Source of the DNA: Arsenophonus endosymbiont of Ceratovacuna japonica
GTDB taxonomy: Bacteria; Pseudomonadota; Gammaproteobacteria; Enterobacterales; Enterobacteriaceae
Direction of reading: 5' to 3'
DNA length: 64,000 bases
Assembly: GCA_024349725.1 (NCBI GenBank)
Contig: AP026064.1
Coordinates: 62,001-126,000 of the forward strand
Positions 45,225 through 57,051 of this stretch are shown here, in pieces. How positions within the stretch are numbered: the first letter of the stretch is position 1; each line of letters begins with the position of its first letter. A model generated the notes under the pieces. The model did not search any database and was not told where the DNA came from. It saw nothing but the letters and a program-made list of their open reading frames with translations. A program made the position numbers and the translations under genes.

Positions 45225-45946
45225 TTAATAAATAGGAAAATATAGTAATTCAATAATTGTCAATTTATTTTAATTACTGAACCAATTTTATATCAAGCAC
45301 CTAATACAACTAAATATAATATTTTATCATTAAAATTAATTTTATAAATACTAAATAGATGAGTATAACCATTAATCATGCAAAATACTTTTATATTTTT
45401 TAAACTTTTCAATAACTATGTTTTATTAACATATGTAATATATTTTAATTTAAATTGAGTATAATATAAATTATTATTACATATTTTTTAGTAATAAAAT
45501 AACTCATAGATAAAGAAAAAAGTAAAAATAAACATTATAATCAATAATTGTATACTATTTTCTATAATATATATAAGAAATATCAAATTAGTACAAAGTA
45601 CACCTTAATGTAAAATAAAGATATCATTACTATAATAAGGTTAATACTTTTTCTTCTAGCAATAAAATTATGCATTTTTTTAGAAAAACTTTTACCTAGT
45701 AAAAATCACAATTACCATGAATAAAATAACATAAAAAATTTTTATTTTGTAATTTTTTAAATTTTATAGTTATTAATTCATATAATAAACTTTTATTATT
45801 ATCACCTATCCAATAATCAAAAAATTACCTAAAATATATAAAGCCTTGGCTTTAATTAATTTCTTACGTAAAAAATTTAAAAAGCCAATAATAGCAATTT
45901 ATTCTTTTTCATTTAAATGAAAATCAGAAATAAATAAGATTGTCAT
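45225..45946 (-). pseudogene. lpxH: Decayed UDP-2,3-diacylglucosamine hydrolase
   Basis: No long frame survives, but the minus strand reads as LpxH over its full length (722 bases, E. coli 723). MTILFISDFHLNEKE then stop then IAIIGFLNFL..KAKALYILGN matches the metallophosphatase N-terminus. YFIHGN at about 45711-45728 matches CYFIHGNRDFLLGK. INGYTHLFS and VVLGA match IHGHTHRPA and VVLGAWH. Lesions: an early TAA, a missing base in each of two A/T runs (45819-45824 and 45701-45705), and TGA (45293-45295) where LpxH has Trp. Location upstream of purE matches E. coli. LpxH is needed for lipid A, so that pathway is probably lost or uses another enzyme. Confidence 0.88.
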
Positions 45947-48269
45947 AATTTATAACTTTATTATTTAACTATTGTATATTTAATAATAATATCTATATAA
46001 TTTTATTATTATTAACTAAAATTTAAATTATATTTATCATTGATTAATAATAAATATAATTTTAAATATTGTTATTATATTTATATTTTTTATTTATTTA
46101 AAGTTTTAATTTAATATTAAATAATTTTAGTATATTAAAAAATTAAAATAATTATAAAAAAATTATTAATAATATATAAAATGTAATTTTAGATAATATA
46201 AAATATTAATATTTATTATTAAAAATTAATTTTATAAGAATTATTAATAATATTAATTAATTAATATATTAACAAATATTATTTATTTTATTAACAAAAT
46301 TATTCACTATTATATTAATTAATTTTAAATTAACCAAAATTTTAATATAGTATGAATACTAAATATATTTATTTATATTATAAATTATTTTATTATTAAA
46401 ATTATATTTATTATATTAAAATAAATAATATTATTAACATTATATAATTAAATTATATTAATATAATATTATAAAATTAAAAATAATATATTATAATTAA
46501 CAATTTATAAAAATAATAATTTAATAATTAATTTATATGTATAATTTTTTATTGTATTAAATATATAATATTAATTAATAATTAATATTTATTATAAAAT
46601 TTAAATTATATTATTTAATAACTGTAATTAATATTAAAATATAATTCAAATATTAATAAAATAATAATTAAGATATGTAACTTTCAAAAAGTTAAAATAC
46701 TTTAGAAAAATTATTATTTAAAAATTAATAATTATTAAATAATTTTATATTTACAAAATAATAAATATAAAATTATTTATTATATAAATATATTATTAAT
46801 TATTTATAATTTTAATAAAACTTTATGTTATAGAAATATATTTATTATTAATAAAATAATTATAAAATTTTAAACATTAATATAATAAAATTTATTTTTA
46901 ATAATGAATAATATATCATTACTATATTAAAAAATACAATGTAAATCATATTTTTTTATTTACTAATAATAAAAATATAAAATATATTTTATATATTATT
47001 ATAATATATAAAATAATACTCAAAATATTAATGTAAATATATTGTATTTTAATTAAAATATATATAAATTAATTTAAAAGATATTTATTTTGCATTTTAC
47101 TTAAATTACTTTTTAATAAAAAATACCAATTAAATATTTATTATATAATTTTGTTTGTTATAAAATATAATTCTTTATATTTTATAAATATATTTTAAAT
47201 TTAAAAATTAAAAATATAAATAAAATATTTAAATTAATTATTTTACTATTTAATATATTATAATAAAATTATATTAATATTAATAATATATTATAAATAA
47301 TTAATTATATTTTAATTAATATTATTACAATTATTTTTTTTAAATTACAATAAAAATTAGTATATATATTCATTATGTAAATTGTAATATTTTAATAAAT
47401 AAATTATTTATTAAAATTTTATATATTTATTTATTAATGTTATTAAAATTTATATAATTTATCTTAAACATATAGATATTATTGTAATTAAATTTTAAAA
47501 CTTATGTTAAATATTTTTTAACTAAAATATATAATGTTATATATTTAAACAAATTATTTATTTAATAAATATTAATAATAATAAAAAATTAATATTAAAT
47601 ACTAATATTAAAATTAAATTATATATTATATAAATAAAACGATATAATCATTAAATTTTAATAAAACTAAATTGTAATATATATTATTATATTAAATAAT
47701 ATTATTAATTATATTTAATTTTTAGATAAATAATTTTCCTAAAATATATTTTATATAATATATTTATAATAAATTTAATTATATAATAATATTAAAAATT
47801 ATTTTAATTAAAAATTTTAAAAAATACTATTAAATTTATTCACTTAAATATAAATTAAAATATTATATATCATATAATAATAATTTTCCTTAAAATTAAA
47901 ATTTTAATAAGTATACATATTTAATATTTATGTTTATCATTATAAAATTTATATAAAAATTTTATAATGATATTAATTAACTTATAAAATTATTTTATTG
48001 TAACTAAAGATTAAAATATAAATTAATAATATATTTTAAGTAAAAATAAAAAAATTAAATAAAATAAATATAATTTATAAAATATTTTATTAAAAGTATT
48101 AATTTAAAATATTTAATATATATTAAATAATAATTTATTATATTTATAATAAATTTTATATTTTAAAATATTATCATATAATATATTAATATAAGTAAAT
48201 TTAATTTATTAAAAATCATAAATAAAATTATAATTTTTGTATTTTAAAATATTTTAAATAGAGGTAATT
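45947..48269. other. Long A/T spacer between lpxH remnant and pfkA
   Basis: 2.3 kb with no readable gene. ppiB follows lpxH in E. coli, but nothing of it is visible. A perfect 18-bp hairpin is at 46736-46779. A small AACTTT-CAA-AAAGTT stem is near 46680. Confidence 0.5.
46736..46779. repeat. Perfect 18-bp hairpin, 8-base loop
   Basis: Arms 46736-46753 and 46762-46779 are exact reverse complements, all A/T, within the lpxH-pfkA spacer. Confidence 0.6.
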
Positions 48270-49247
48270 GTGAACAAAAAAGAAATAAAAAAAATTGGCG
48301 TTTTAACTAGTGGCGGCGATGCTCCAGGAATGAATGCAGCTATTCGTAGCATTGTACGAATGGGACTTTCTGAAAATTTAGAAATTTACGGTGTTTATGA
48401 TGGATATATAGGTCTTTATGAAAATAAAATAAAAAAACTTAATCATTTTAGTGTTTCTGATATTATTAATCGTGGTGGAACTTTTTTAGGTTCTTCTCGT
48501 TTTCCTGAATTTCGTTATAATGAAAAAATAAGAAATCAATCTATTAATAATATGAAAAATTATGATATTGATGCTTTAGTTGTTATTGGAGGAGATGGTT
48601 CTTATCGTGGTGCAAAAAAAATTGCCGAAACAGGTTTTTTATGTATAAGTATACCTGGAACTATTGATAATGATATCGCCGGTACTGATTATACCATTGG
48701 TTATTTTACTGCTTTAGATACTATTGTTGAAGCAATTGATCGTTTACGTGATACTTCTACTTCTCATAAAAGAATTTCAATAGTTGAAATAATGGGACGT
48801 AATTGTGGTGATTTAACTTTATCCGCAGCTATAGCTGGAGGGTGTGAATTTATAGTATTACCTGAAATACCTTTTAATAAAGAAGAATTATTAATTGAAA
48901 TTAAGAATGGCTTATCAAAAGGAAAACGCCATGCGATTGTTGCTATAACTGAACATGTTTATGATGTAAATAAATTAGCAAAATATATTGAAAATGAAAC
49001 TGGTCATGAAACTAGAGCAACTGTTTTAGGTCATATCCAACGAGGAGGAAGCCCTGTAGCTAATGATCGTGTTTTAGCATCTCGTATGGGAGCTTATTCA
49101 ATTCAATTACTTTTGCAAAAATATAATGGTTTTTGTATTGGTATACAAAATGATAAATTGATTCATTATAATATTATTGATGCAGTCAAAAATATGCGTC
49201 GTAAATTTAAACAAGATTGGTTAGATATAGCTAAGAAACTTTATTAA
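48270..49247 (+). CDS. pfkA: ATP-dependent 6-phosphofructokinase
   Basis: PfkA phosphorylates fructose 6-phosphate, the committed glycolytic step. The protein has 325 residues (E. coli 320). [46 protein letters not shown] (catalytic Asp), [12 protein letters not shown] and GHIQRGGSP are present; the Tyr of MGRYCGD is Asn here. The start is GTG at 48270, with GAGG five bases upstream and no in-frame ATG near, so a non-ATG start is used despite the AT bias. It stands alone between long spacers. Confidence 0.95.
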   Translation: MNKKEIKKIGVLTSGGDAPGMNAAIRSIVRMGLSENLEIYGVYDGYIGLYENKIKKLNHFSVSDIINRGGTFLGSSRFPEFRYNEKIRNQSINNMKNYDIDALVVIGGDGSYRGAKKIAETGFLCISIPGTIDNDIAGTDYTIGYFTALDTIVEAIDRLRDTSTSHKRISIVEIMGRNCGDLTLSAAIAGGCEFIVLPEIPFNKEELLIEIKNGLSKGKRHAIVAITEHVYDVNKLAKYIENETGHETRATVLGHIQRGGSPVANDRVLASRMGAYSIQLLLQKYNGFCIGIQNDKLIHYNIIDAVKNMRRKFKQDWLDIAKKLY

Positions 49248-49658
49248 TTATTTTATTAATAAAGTAATTAAATAATTATATTATAAAAATAATCAATAAA
49301 TTATTATTAAAATTTTTTAAAAAAAATTTTTTTATTTATGTATATATATTTTATTATTAATATTAAATAATATATTTAATTTAATATTAATATTATAAAA
49401 ATATACAATATATTAATTTTTAATTAAATTAATATATTGTATATAAATAAAATATAAAAAATTAAAATATATAATTTTTAAATGGTTAAAATATATAAAA
49501 TAATTATTATGTAATATATATATAATTTATAATACTAAATTAAATTTTATAATAATGAATATTTTTATAATGTTATTTAACATTTTATAATAAATAAAAT
49601 AATATCAAATATTTATTAATTTTATAAATAATTATAAATATTATTAAATATTTTAAAT
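49248..49658. other. Spacer downstream of pfkA
   Basis: 410 A/T bases with a perfect 18-bp hairpin at 49401-49444 and otherwise nothing recognisable. Confidence 0.45.
49401..49444. repeat. Perfect 18-bp hairpin, 8-base loop
   Basis: Arms 49401-49418 and 49427-49444 are exact reverse complements with one G-C pair, 150 bases after pfkA. It may serve as a 3'-end structure for pfkA, but no U-run follows. Confidence 0.65.
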
Positions 49659-50330
49659 TTATTTACGTATTTATTCTATTAAAATTTTTAATTTAACTTT
49701 AGAATTAATTATTTTACTGCTAATATATTTTAAAGATAAAAACATTTTTTTATTAAATTCTTACATAATAAATTTTAATTTTTGTTTTTTTAATTTTAAT
49801 TACAAACATTTATGTTGCTATTTTAAAATTTAAAAAAATTTAATTATAAATTATTTTAATTTCTTGATAAATAACGTTTAATCTTTACTTAATTATTTTT
49901 TTAACGTCTTACATTCATTTTCCCCATCAATATAAAATTATCTAAAGAAACTTTTAATTCATTAATTAAATTTATATAAATAAAATATAAATTGAAATTA
50001 TAATATGAAATAATATTAGACTAAAGAAAAATTTCTAATATATTAATTTTATATTTATCGCATCTATTTTTTACCAAATTGACTATTATAATCAATTATT
50101 TAATTAATTTTATATTTATAATTAATTTACCATTTTGGTATATACAATCATTTTATAATTTAAATATTAATTAATAATTTGTTATATGCTTTTAAATTAT
50201 TTTGATATTTGAATATATATTCAAGATACTACTTATTAAGATAATATATCTTCAAAAGTAACATTTTTAATTTATTTTCTTTAATATCTTTACATACAAA
50301 AATATTATTCTATAAATTATATTAAATCCC
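49659..50330 (-). pseudogene. yicC: Decayed YicC (endoribonuclease-family protein)
   Basis: The minus-strand reading ends with an uninterrupted-phase match to the YicC C-terminus: KFIM-stop-EFNKK matches DFMMQEFNRE, and SKIINSKVKLKILIE-stop-IRK matches AEVTNSAIELKVLIEQMRE. Both internal stops (49761-49763 and 49671-49673) are TAA where YicC has Gln, single C-to-T changes. Further upstream SLDNFILMGK (about 49918-49950) resembles TLDDFIVARE in another phase, so frameshifts exist. The 5' end is not definable. E. coli order yicC / rph-pyrE predicts yicC here on this strand; rph is gone. Confidence 0.78.
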
Positions 50331-50637
50331 TATAATAAAATAGAATGTATTTTTTAAAAAAATAAAAAAAAAATATAAATTTAATATTTAAAAACTTATG
50401 ATATAATATAAATATTTTAATTATTTAAAGTAAAATCATATATTTATAAATAAAAAATTTAATATATTTCATATTATTTTAAATATATTAATAATTTTTA
50501 TATTAATAAAGTATTATTGAAAGAAATTTTTAAATATATTACTTATATAATTTATTATATATAATATATTTTAATTATTTTAAAGTATTATTTTTAGTGT
50601 AAAATTATATTAAAATACTATTAAAGAGAAAAATTTA
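50331..50637. other. Spacer upstream of pyrE
   Basis: About 300 A/T bases between the yicC remnant and pyrE. In E. coli rph precedes pyrE and its translation attenuates pyrE; no rph remnant or attenuator with G/C is visible, so that control is lost. Confidence 0.4.
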
Positions 50638-51285
50638 ATGAAAGATTATCAACGTGAATTTATCAAATATTCTATAAAAAAGAAAGTATTAAAATTTGGT
50701 GAATTTACATTAAAATCTGGTCGTAAAAGCCCTTATTTTTTTAATATTAGTCTTTTTAATAATGGAAAAGATTTAGATGCTCTTGGTTATTTTTATTCTA
50801 AAGCATTTATAGATCATAATCCAGAATGTGATATTATTTTTGGACCATCATATAAAGGAATTCCAATTGCAACAGCAATAACTATTACACTATATAAATA
50901 TTACTATTTTAATAAATTTTACTGTTTTAATCGTAAAGAAATTAAAAATTATGGAGAATGTGGAAAATTAATTGGTAGCCCATTAAAAGGAAATGTTGTA
51001 ATTGTTGATGATGTTATTACAGCTGGAACTACAATTAAAGAATCTGCAGAGATTATCAAACAAAATAAAGCTAAACTTACTGCTATTATATTAAGTTTAG
51101 ATCGCCAAGAAAAAGGTGAAAAAGATATATCAGCTATACAAGAAATTGAAACAATATTTAAATGTCAAATATTTTCTATTATTACTTTAAATGATTTAAT
51201 TAATTATTTAAGTGAAAATATTAATATGTCTAAATATTTATCTAAAATAAAAATATATCGTGATCATTATGGTATTAATTATTAA
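50638..51285 (+). CDS. pyrE: Orotate phosphoribosyltransferase
   Basis: PyrE converts orotate and PRPP to OMP in pyrimidine synthesis. The protein has 215 residues (E. coli 213). LKSGRKSPYFFN, FGPSYKGIPIAT, RKEIKNYGE and the PRPP loop VVIVDDVITAGT are intact. AAAGAGAAA precedes the start. It converges with dut as in E. coli, where slmA lies between them. Confidence 0.96.
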   Translation: MKDYQREFIKYSIKKKVLKFGEFTLKSGRKSPYFFNISLFNNGKDLDALGYFYSKAFIDHNPECDIIFGPSYKGIPIATAITITLYKYYYFNKFYCFNRKEIKNYGECGKLIGSPLKGNVVIVDDVITAGTTIKESAEIIKQNKAKLTAIILSLDRQEKGEKDISAIQEIETIFKCQIFSIITLNDLINYLSENINMSKYLSKIKIYRDHYGINY

Positions 51286-52542
51286 TGAATATAAAATTTT
51301 ATTTATAATATTAAAATTATATTTTTAAAATTTAAATTAATCTTATAAATTTCTTTAAATTTTATTATAAATATATATTATAAATTAAATATATTTATTT
51401 TTATAATAAAATTAATACAAATATAATTTTTAAAATATTATATACAATATATTAATATAATATAAATATTTAAATTTACTTATAAATAAATAATTAAAAA
51501 TTATTTATTAACTTTATTAAAATAATAAATTTAATTTTTATTTATTTAAAATAAATATGTATACTAAAGAATAGTGCTAATTATTATTAATGTATATTTA
51601 TTTAATTTGTATTTATATTTGCTAAATATTTAATAATATAATAATTATATTATTAAATATTTATTTATATAATAATAAAATAAATTTATAAAAATTAAAA
51701 TAATAATAAAATTAATATTAATAAATTTTACTTTATATTATTATTTATAGATAAAAAATATTATTTTTTTAATTTAATATTTTATTAAATAATTAATATA
51801 ATTATTACTAATAATTACTAAATAAATATATTATATTTTTATTAATTAAATTATTTTAATCATTAATCATTAAATAATATATTCATAAATTTATTCATAA
51901 ATTAAAATAATTAAATATGTATTTATAATATTTATTTTAAATTTTGTTTTTATATAAAAAATAATTTAATAATATAATAAAATAATAATTTTAATAAATA
52001 TAATTATTTTACTATATTACTAATATTACTTACATTATTAATAAATAACTATTAGTAAAAATAAATATTATTATATAAAAATATTTTTACTAAAATTACA
52101 TCAATAATGATTACTTATAATTTTATTAATAATTATTATTATTTATTTTATAATATAAAACGTTAAATGAAATAAATAATTTAATTAATTTTTACTTATA
52201 TAAAATTATAAATTATTTATATATTAAATTTTAATTTAATAATTATATAATATTAATATATACATTATAATAATATATTTTTTTAAAATTTATATAAATT
52301 ATATTAAAATAAATCTTAAATTTAATTAAATGAATTTAATTAAGTATAAATATATATATTTAATTATTTATATTAATTAATATTTTTTCTATAAAAAATA
52401 AATAATAATAATTATTAATAAATTAAATATTATTACTAACTGTATATTTTATCTTATAAAATTATATTAATATATATATTGAACACTTTAAAAAAATAAA
52501 AATATTATTAAATATTTTTTTAATAAAATTTTTATTATTTTA
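51286..52542. other. Convergent spacer between pyrE and dut
   Basis: 1.26 kb of A/T at the place of slmA in E. coli. I cannot read any SlmA remnant. It contains the 19-bp perfect hairpin at 51623-51663 and a small 12-base direct repeat near 51884-51906. Confidence 0.5.
51623..51663. repeat. Perfect 19-bp hairpin, 3-base loop
   Basis: Arms 51623-51641 and 51645-51663 are exact reverse complements around the loop TAA, in the convergent pyrE-dut spacer. Confidence 0.7.
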
Positions 52543-52998
52543 TTAATACCCTGAATGTCCAAAGCTGCCACTATTACGTTTTGTTGTTTTAAAATCTTGT
52601 ACTATATTAAAATTAACTTTAATAATTGGTATAAAAACTATTTGAGCAATACGATCACTAGGTGAAATAATAAAATTTATATTACTACGATTCCAAATTG
52701 AAATTTTTAATTCACCTTGATAATCAGAATCAATTAAACCAACTAAATTTCCTAATACTATACCATGATTATGTCCTAAACCTGAACGAGGAAGAATAAT
52801 TGCAGCTAATTTTTGATCTGCAATATGTATTGATAATCCTGTAGGTAATAACTTTATTTCACCTGATTTTAATTGAATATCTTTATCTAAACAAGCTCGT
52901 AAATCTAATCCAGCAGATCCTTCTGTTGCATAAGTTGGCAAAGGAAATTCTTTTCCTATACGAAAATCAAGAATTTTAATATCTATTTTTTTTTTCAT
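52543..52998 (-). CDS. dut: Deoxyuridine 5'-triphosphate nucleotidohydrolase
   Basis: Dut hydrolyses dUTP to dUMP, keeping uracil out of DNA. The trimeric enzyme is 151 residues, the usual length. The five motifs are visible: [39 protein letters not shown] and the C-terminal [12 protein letters not shown] that closes the active site. coaBC, upstream of dut in E. coli, is missing. Confidence 0.96.
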   Translation of the reverse strand: MKKKIDIKILDFRIGKEFPLPTYATEGSAGLDLRACLDKDIQLKSGEIKLLPTGLSIHIADQKLAAIILPRSGLGHNHGIVLGNLVGLIDSDYQGELKISIWNRSNINFIISPSDRIAQIVFIPIIKVNFNIVQDFKTTKRNSGSFGHSGY

Positions 52999-54489
52999 AA
53001 TAATTGATTATCTCATAAAATAAAATATGAATTAAATTTAATTTATAACTACTTAATAATATATTTATTTATTCTACTAAAATAAATTTAGTATATTATT
53101 TTAAAAATTAAATACATAATAATATAATTAAATGTTATTTATAAAATAATATTTAATTTTTAAATATATTTACTATAAATATATTTTAGATTTTCTATCT
53201 ATATTGAAAATTTAATAATATAAATATAATTTTTTGTTAATTTACTTATACTTACTATAATATTTTCATTTTTATTAATTTAATAATTATTTTATTTATT
53301 TAATTTCTTATTTTATAAATAATTTTAGTTTATAATTATTAACTATAATAAATATAAAAAATTTTTATTTATTAATTAAATTTAATACTTTATTATATGT
53401 TTATAATATACTAATAATATTAATATATTTAATTTTTACTAATATTAATAATCAATTAATAATAAATATTACTTATGATTATTTTTGTAAAAATATATTA
53501 TATTATAAAATTATAGTTAATAATAAATTAAATTATATTAATTTTTTATCTTAGATTAAGTAATAATTACTAAATCTAAATTAGCATATTTAATTTAGAT
53601 TGAAAAATATTTATCTAATTTAATAATATTTAATGAATTTAATATTATATTATAATTAATATTACCATATTTTTATTTCATATTATTAATATCAAATACT
53701 AAAAATTATATTATTTAAACATAATATAATTTTATTTAACAATATTATTATGATATATTTAATTTTAATTATTTATAAAAAATATTTTATTGATAAATGT
53801 AAATGATTTATTTATTAATACTAATAAATAAATTATTTAGTAAATTTATGTATATTAGCACTAAAATATTAAATTTTCTTATTTATATAATTAAATATTT
53901 ATATTATTATTATATTTTAAATAATATTAAATGATATAATAAAAAATATAAATAAGATTTATAATTAAATATATAATTTAATAATATTATTAAAAAAATA
54001 AATTAATTAATATATAAATAATATTACTAATATTAATAATAATATATGTAACTATAAGTTAAATAATTATATATATTTAAATTTAAATAATATATTTACT
54101 TAAATTACTAAATTACTATAAATTAAAATTTATATAACATATGATTAATTTTATTTATAAAAATTTTAATGAATATTTATTATATATAAATAAATTATTA
54201 ATATTATAAATAAATAAATAAAATATATAAATAAAATAAATGATTTTATTTAATTAAAAATATTTATATTAAAAATATAATAATTAAATAAAAATTTGTA
54301 ACTATTTTTTATATATAATCAATATAATTTATAATTATAATATTAATAAATAAGTTAAAAAATTAATTATATCAATTATAAATTATTAAATACATAAATA
54401 ATAATTTTTTAATATAAATAATTAAAAATTTATAATTATTAATAATAATTAAATATTAAATTTAGAAATAAAATGATTTATTATAAAAT

Positions 54490-54525
54490 ATAATTATATT
54501 ATTTATATATAAATAATATAATTAT
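54490..54525. repeat. 36-base perfect palindrome
   Basis: Positions 54490-54507 and 54508-54525 are exact reverse complements, all A/T, about 320 bases before rpmB. Confidence 0.6.
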
Positions 54526-54668
54526 TAATTATATAATATAAACATTTTATAATATTATTATGATAATAAATATATTAATTTAAAATATCATATTCTATTA
54601 AAAATAATTTAATTAGTAATTAATGATATTTGTTTTAAATAATAATTTTATTAATTATATGCTTGAGT

Positions 54669-54704
54669 AAAAATATTATATAATTTATATTATATAATAT
54701 TTTT
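54669..54704. repeat. Perfect 16-bp hairpin, 4-base loop
   Basis: Arms 54669-54684 and 54689-54704; the right arm ends in TTTTT, giving a terminator-like shape on the plus strand, about 140 bases before rpmB. Confidence 0.6.
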
Positions 54705-54731
54705 AAATATATAAAATTTAATAAAATAATA

Positions 54732-54776
54732 TATATTAATAAATTTAAATATTATATATTTAAATTTATTAATATA
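54732..54776. repeat. Perfect 21-bp hairpin, 3-base loop, in the rpmB leader
   Basis: Arms 54732-54752 and 54756-54776 are exact reverse complements. The hairpin ends 70 bases before the rpmB start, so it would lie in the 5' leader of rpmB-rpmG or at its promoter. Confidence 0.7.
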
Positions 54777-54845
54777 AACTTTAAAATTTAATAATATTTT
54801 TATTTATTATTTAAAATAATAACTAATTATACTTTGGAGGACAAT

Positions 54846-55076
54846 ATGTCACGAATATGTCAAATTACCGGTAAGCGACCAATGAGTGGTAATAATCGTT
54901 CACATGCAATGAATGCAACAAAACGTCGTTTTTTACCAAATTTACATTATCATCGTTTTTGGATTGAATCTGAAAAACGTTTTGTAAAACTTCGATTATC
55001 AACAAAAGGTATGCGTATAATTGATAAAAGAGGAATAGATACAGTACTTTCTGAACTAAAAGATCGTAATAAATAA
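54846..55076 (+). CDS. rpmB: 50S ribosomal protein L28
   Basis: L28 is a 50S assembly protein. The start at 54846 ([12 protein letters not shown]) matches E. coli and follows a strong GGAGG. An ATG four codons earlier overlaps that ribosome-binding site and is rejected. It has 76 residues (E. coli 78); [18 protein letters not shown] and KGIDTVL-type [10 protein letters not shown] blocks are present. It is followed by rpmG after 18 bases. Confidence 0.97.
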   Translation: MSRICQITGKRPMSGNNRSHAMNATKRRFLPNLHYHRFWIESEKRFVKLRLSTKGMRIIDKRGIDTVLSELKDRNK

Positions 55077-55094
55077 ATGCTAAGGATTTGAATC

Positions 55095-55262
55095 ATGGCT
55101 AAAAGTATTCGAGAAAAAATTAAACTTATTTCTACTAAAGGTACTGGGCATTTTTATACAACAACAAAAAATAAACGTTCTATGACAGAAAAATTAGAAA
55201 TAAAAAAATTTGACCCAACTATTCATAAACATGTAATTTATAAAGAAAGTAAAATTAAATAA
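55095..55262 (+). CDS. rpmG: 50S ribosomal protein L33
   Basis: The 55-residue product [31 protein letters not shown] is the same length as E. coli L33 and nearly identical in [12 protein letters not shown] and [12 protein letters not shown]. An AAGGA site precedes the ATG. It lacks the CXXC zinc pairs found in other L33 types, as in E. coli. mutM follows rpmG in E. coli but is absent here. Confidence 0.97.
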   Translation: MAKSIREKIKLISTKGTGHFYTTTKNKRSMTEKLEIKKFDPTIHKHVIYKESKIK

Positions 55263-55426
55263 TTGTTTAACAATATCTAAATTTATATTAATTATAAATA
55301 TAATAAATTATATAATAAGAAATAAATATTTTTAATATATAAATAAATATTATTTATATATAAATAATATTTATTTATTAATTTTTTATTTAAAATATTA
55401 TTTAACATATTAATAAAGAAATTTCA

Positions 55427-56821
55427 ATGTTAAAAATTTATAATACATTAAGTCACCAAAAAGAAGAGTTTAAATCAATTACTCCAGGTAAAATTAGTAT
55501 GTATGTGTGTGGTATTACTATTTATGATTTATGTCATATTGGTCACGGAAGAACTTTTGTTGTTTTTGATACAATTAATCGTTATTTACGTTATATTGGT
55601 TATAATGTAATTTATGTACGTAATATTACTGATGTAGATGATAAGATAATAAATAAAGCAAATAAAAATAATGAATTACGTGAAACCTTAATATCACGAA
55701 TGTTAATTGAAATGTATAAAGATTTTGATTCATTAAATATTTTACGACCAGATTTTGAACCTAGGGTAACTAATCATATTAAAGATATTATTATTTTAAT
55801 TGAACGATTAATTAATCGTGGTTATGCTTATATTGCAAATAATGGTGATGTTATGTTTAATGTCAATAATTATTCCAATTATGGACTTTTGTCGCATCAA
55901 AATATTAATAATTTACAAATAGGATCACGAATTAAAATTACTAATTCTAAACTTAATCCATCAGATTTTGTATTATGGAAAATATTTAAACATAATGAAA
56001 CAAGTTGGAGTTCTCCATGGGGACATGGCAGACCTGGTTGGCATATTGAATGCTCTGCCATGAATACTAAGCAATTAGGTAAACATTTTGATATTCATGG
56101 TGGTGGAATGGATTTAATATTTCCTCATCATGAAAATGAAATAGCTCAATCAATATGTGCTTATGATAATTTTTATGTAAATTATTGGATACATACTGGA
56201 ATGATTACAATTAATCATAATAAAGTATCAAAGTCATTAAATAATTTTTTTACTATTCGTGATATATTAACGAACTATGATTCTGAAACGATACGTTATT
56301 TTTTATTATCAACACATTATCGAAATTTATTAAACTATAATGAAAAAAAATTAAAACAATCTCGTATTGCACTAGAGCGTCTTTATACTGCTTTAAGAGG
56401 TACTGATACTAATAATGTTAAATTTACCAATAGTAATGAAATATTTAAATTACGTTTTATGGAAGCAATGAATGATGATTTTAATACTCCTGAAGCTTAT
56501 GCAGTATTATTTGATTTAGCAAAGGAAATAAATAAATTAAAATCTCATAATATATCAATAGCTAATGAATTAGCTATACAATTACGTCAATTAGCTAATA
56601 TATTGGGATTTTTAACACAAGATCCAGAACAATTTTTACAAAAAAAAACACAAATGTATTACAATAACAAAATAAAAGAAATTAATATATTAATTAAACA
56701 AAGAAATAATGCACGTAAAAAAAAGTTATGGTCTCAAGCTGATTTAGCTCGTGATAAACTTACAAAAATGGGTATTATATTAGAAGATAATAAACAAAAA
56801 ACATTATGGCGTTATAAATAA
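55427..56821 (+). CDS. cysS: Cysteinyl-tRNA synthetase
   Basis: CysS charges tRNA-Cys. The protein has 464 residues (E. coli 461). Class I motifs: HIGH at CHIGHGRTF and KVSKS (for KMSKS) in [12 protein letters not shown]. Zinc ligands: the Cys of [16 protein letters not shown], plus WHIECSAM and [26 protein letters not shown] is shared with E. coli. It stands where mutM would be, 165 bases after rpmG, so the locus has been rearranged relative to E. coli. Confidence 0.96.
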   Translation: MLKIYNTLSHQKEEFKSITPGKISMYVCGITIYDLCHIGHGRTFVVFDTINRYLRYIGYNVIYVRNITDVDDKIINKANKNNELRETLISRMLIEMYKDFDSLNILRPDFEPRVTNHIKDIIILIERLINRGYAYIANNGDVMFNVNNYSNYGLLSHQNINNLQIGSRIKITNSKLNPSDFVLWKIFKHNETSWSSPWGHGRPGWHIECSAMNTKQLGKHFDIHGGGMDLIFPHHENEIAQSICAYDNFYVNYWIHTGMITINHNKVSKSLNNFFTIRDILTNYDSETIRYFLLSTHYRNLLNYNEKKLKQSRIALERLYTALRGTDTNNVKFTNSNEIFKLRFMEAMNDDFNTPEAYAVLFDLAKEINKLKSHNISIANELAIQLRQLANILGFLTQDPEQFLQKKTQMYYNNKIKEINILIKQRNNARKKKLWSQADLARDKLTKMGIILEDNKQKTLWRYK

Positions 56822-57051
56822 ATAATATAAATAAATTAATATACTATTATATAAAATTATTATACTTAATATAATTATTATATTAATTAATATATAATTT
56901 TAATAATAATTAAAAATAAAGAATAATAATTAATTAAATAAATTAAAAATATTTATATTTTATAAAAAAATTAATATAAAATAATTTTATTATTTTATTA
57001 AAATAAATATTATTTAAATCTATTTAATTTTAAATTAATTTTTAATATTTA

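Larger units (their letters stand above)
52999..54845. other. Long A/T spacer between dut and rpmB
   Basis: 1.85 kb at the place where E. coli has coaBC and radC. A short minus-strand stretch near 53560-53630 reads IKYANLDLVIIT, weakly like the CoaB segment around NLDLI; it is not enough to call a gene. Three perfect A/T hairpins stand just before rpmB (54490-54776). Confidence 0.45.

Noticed and set aside
47731-47900. Similar short strings ATAATTTTCCT(T)AAAAT at 47731 and 47881
   Set aside because: Two short A/T-rich matches within one spacer; expected by chance at this composition.
51884-51906. Direct repeat TTCATAAATT(TA)
   Set aside because: Only about 11-12 bases, slippage-level, no further copies nearby; not enough for an array or CRISPR.
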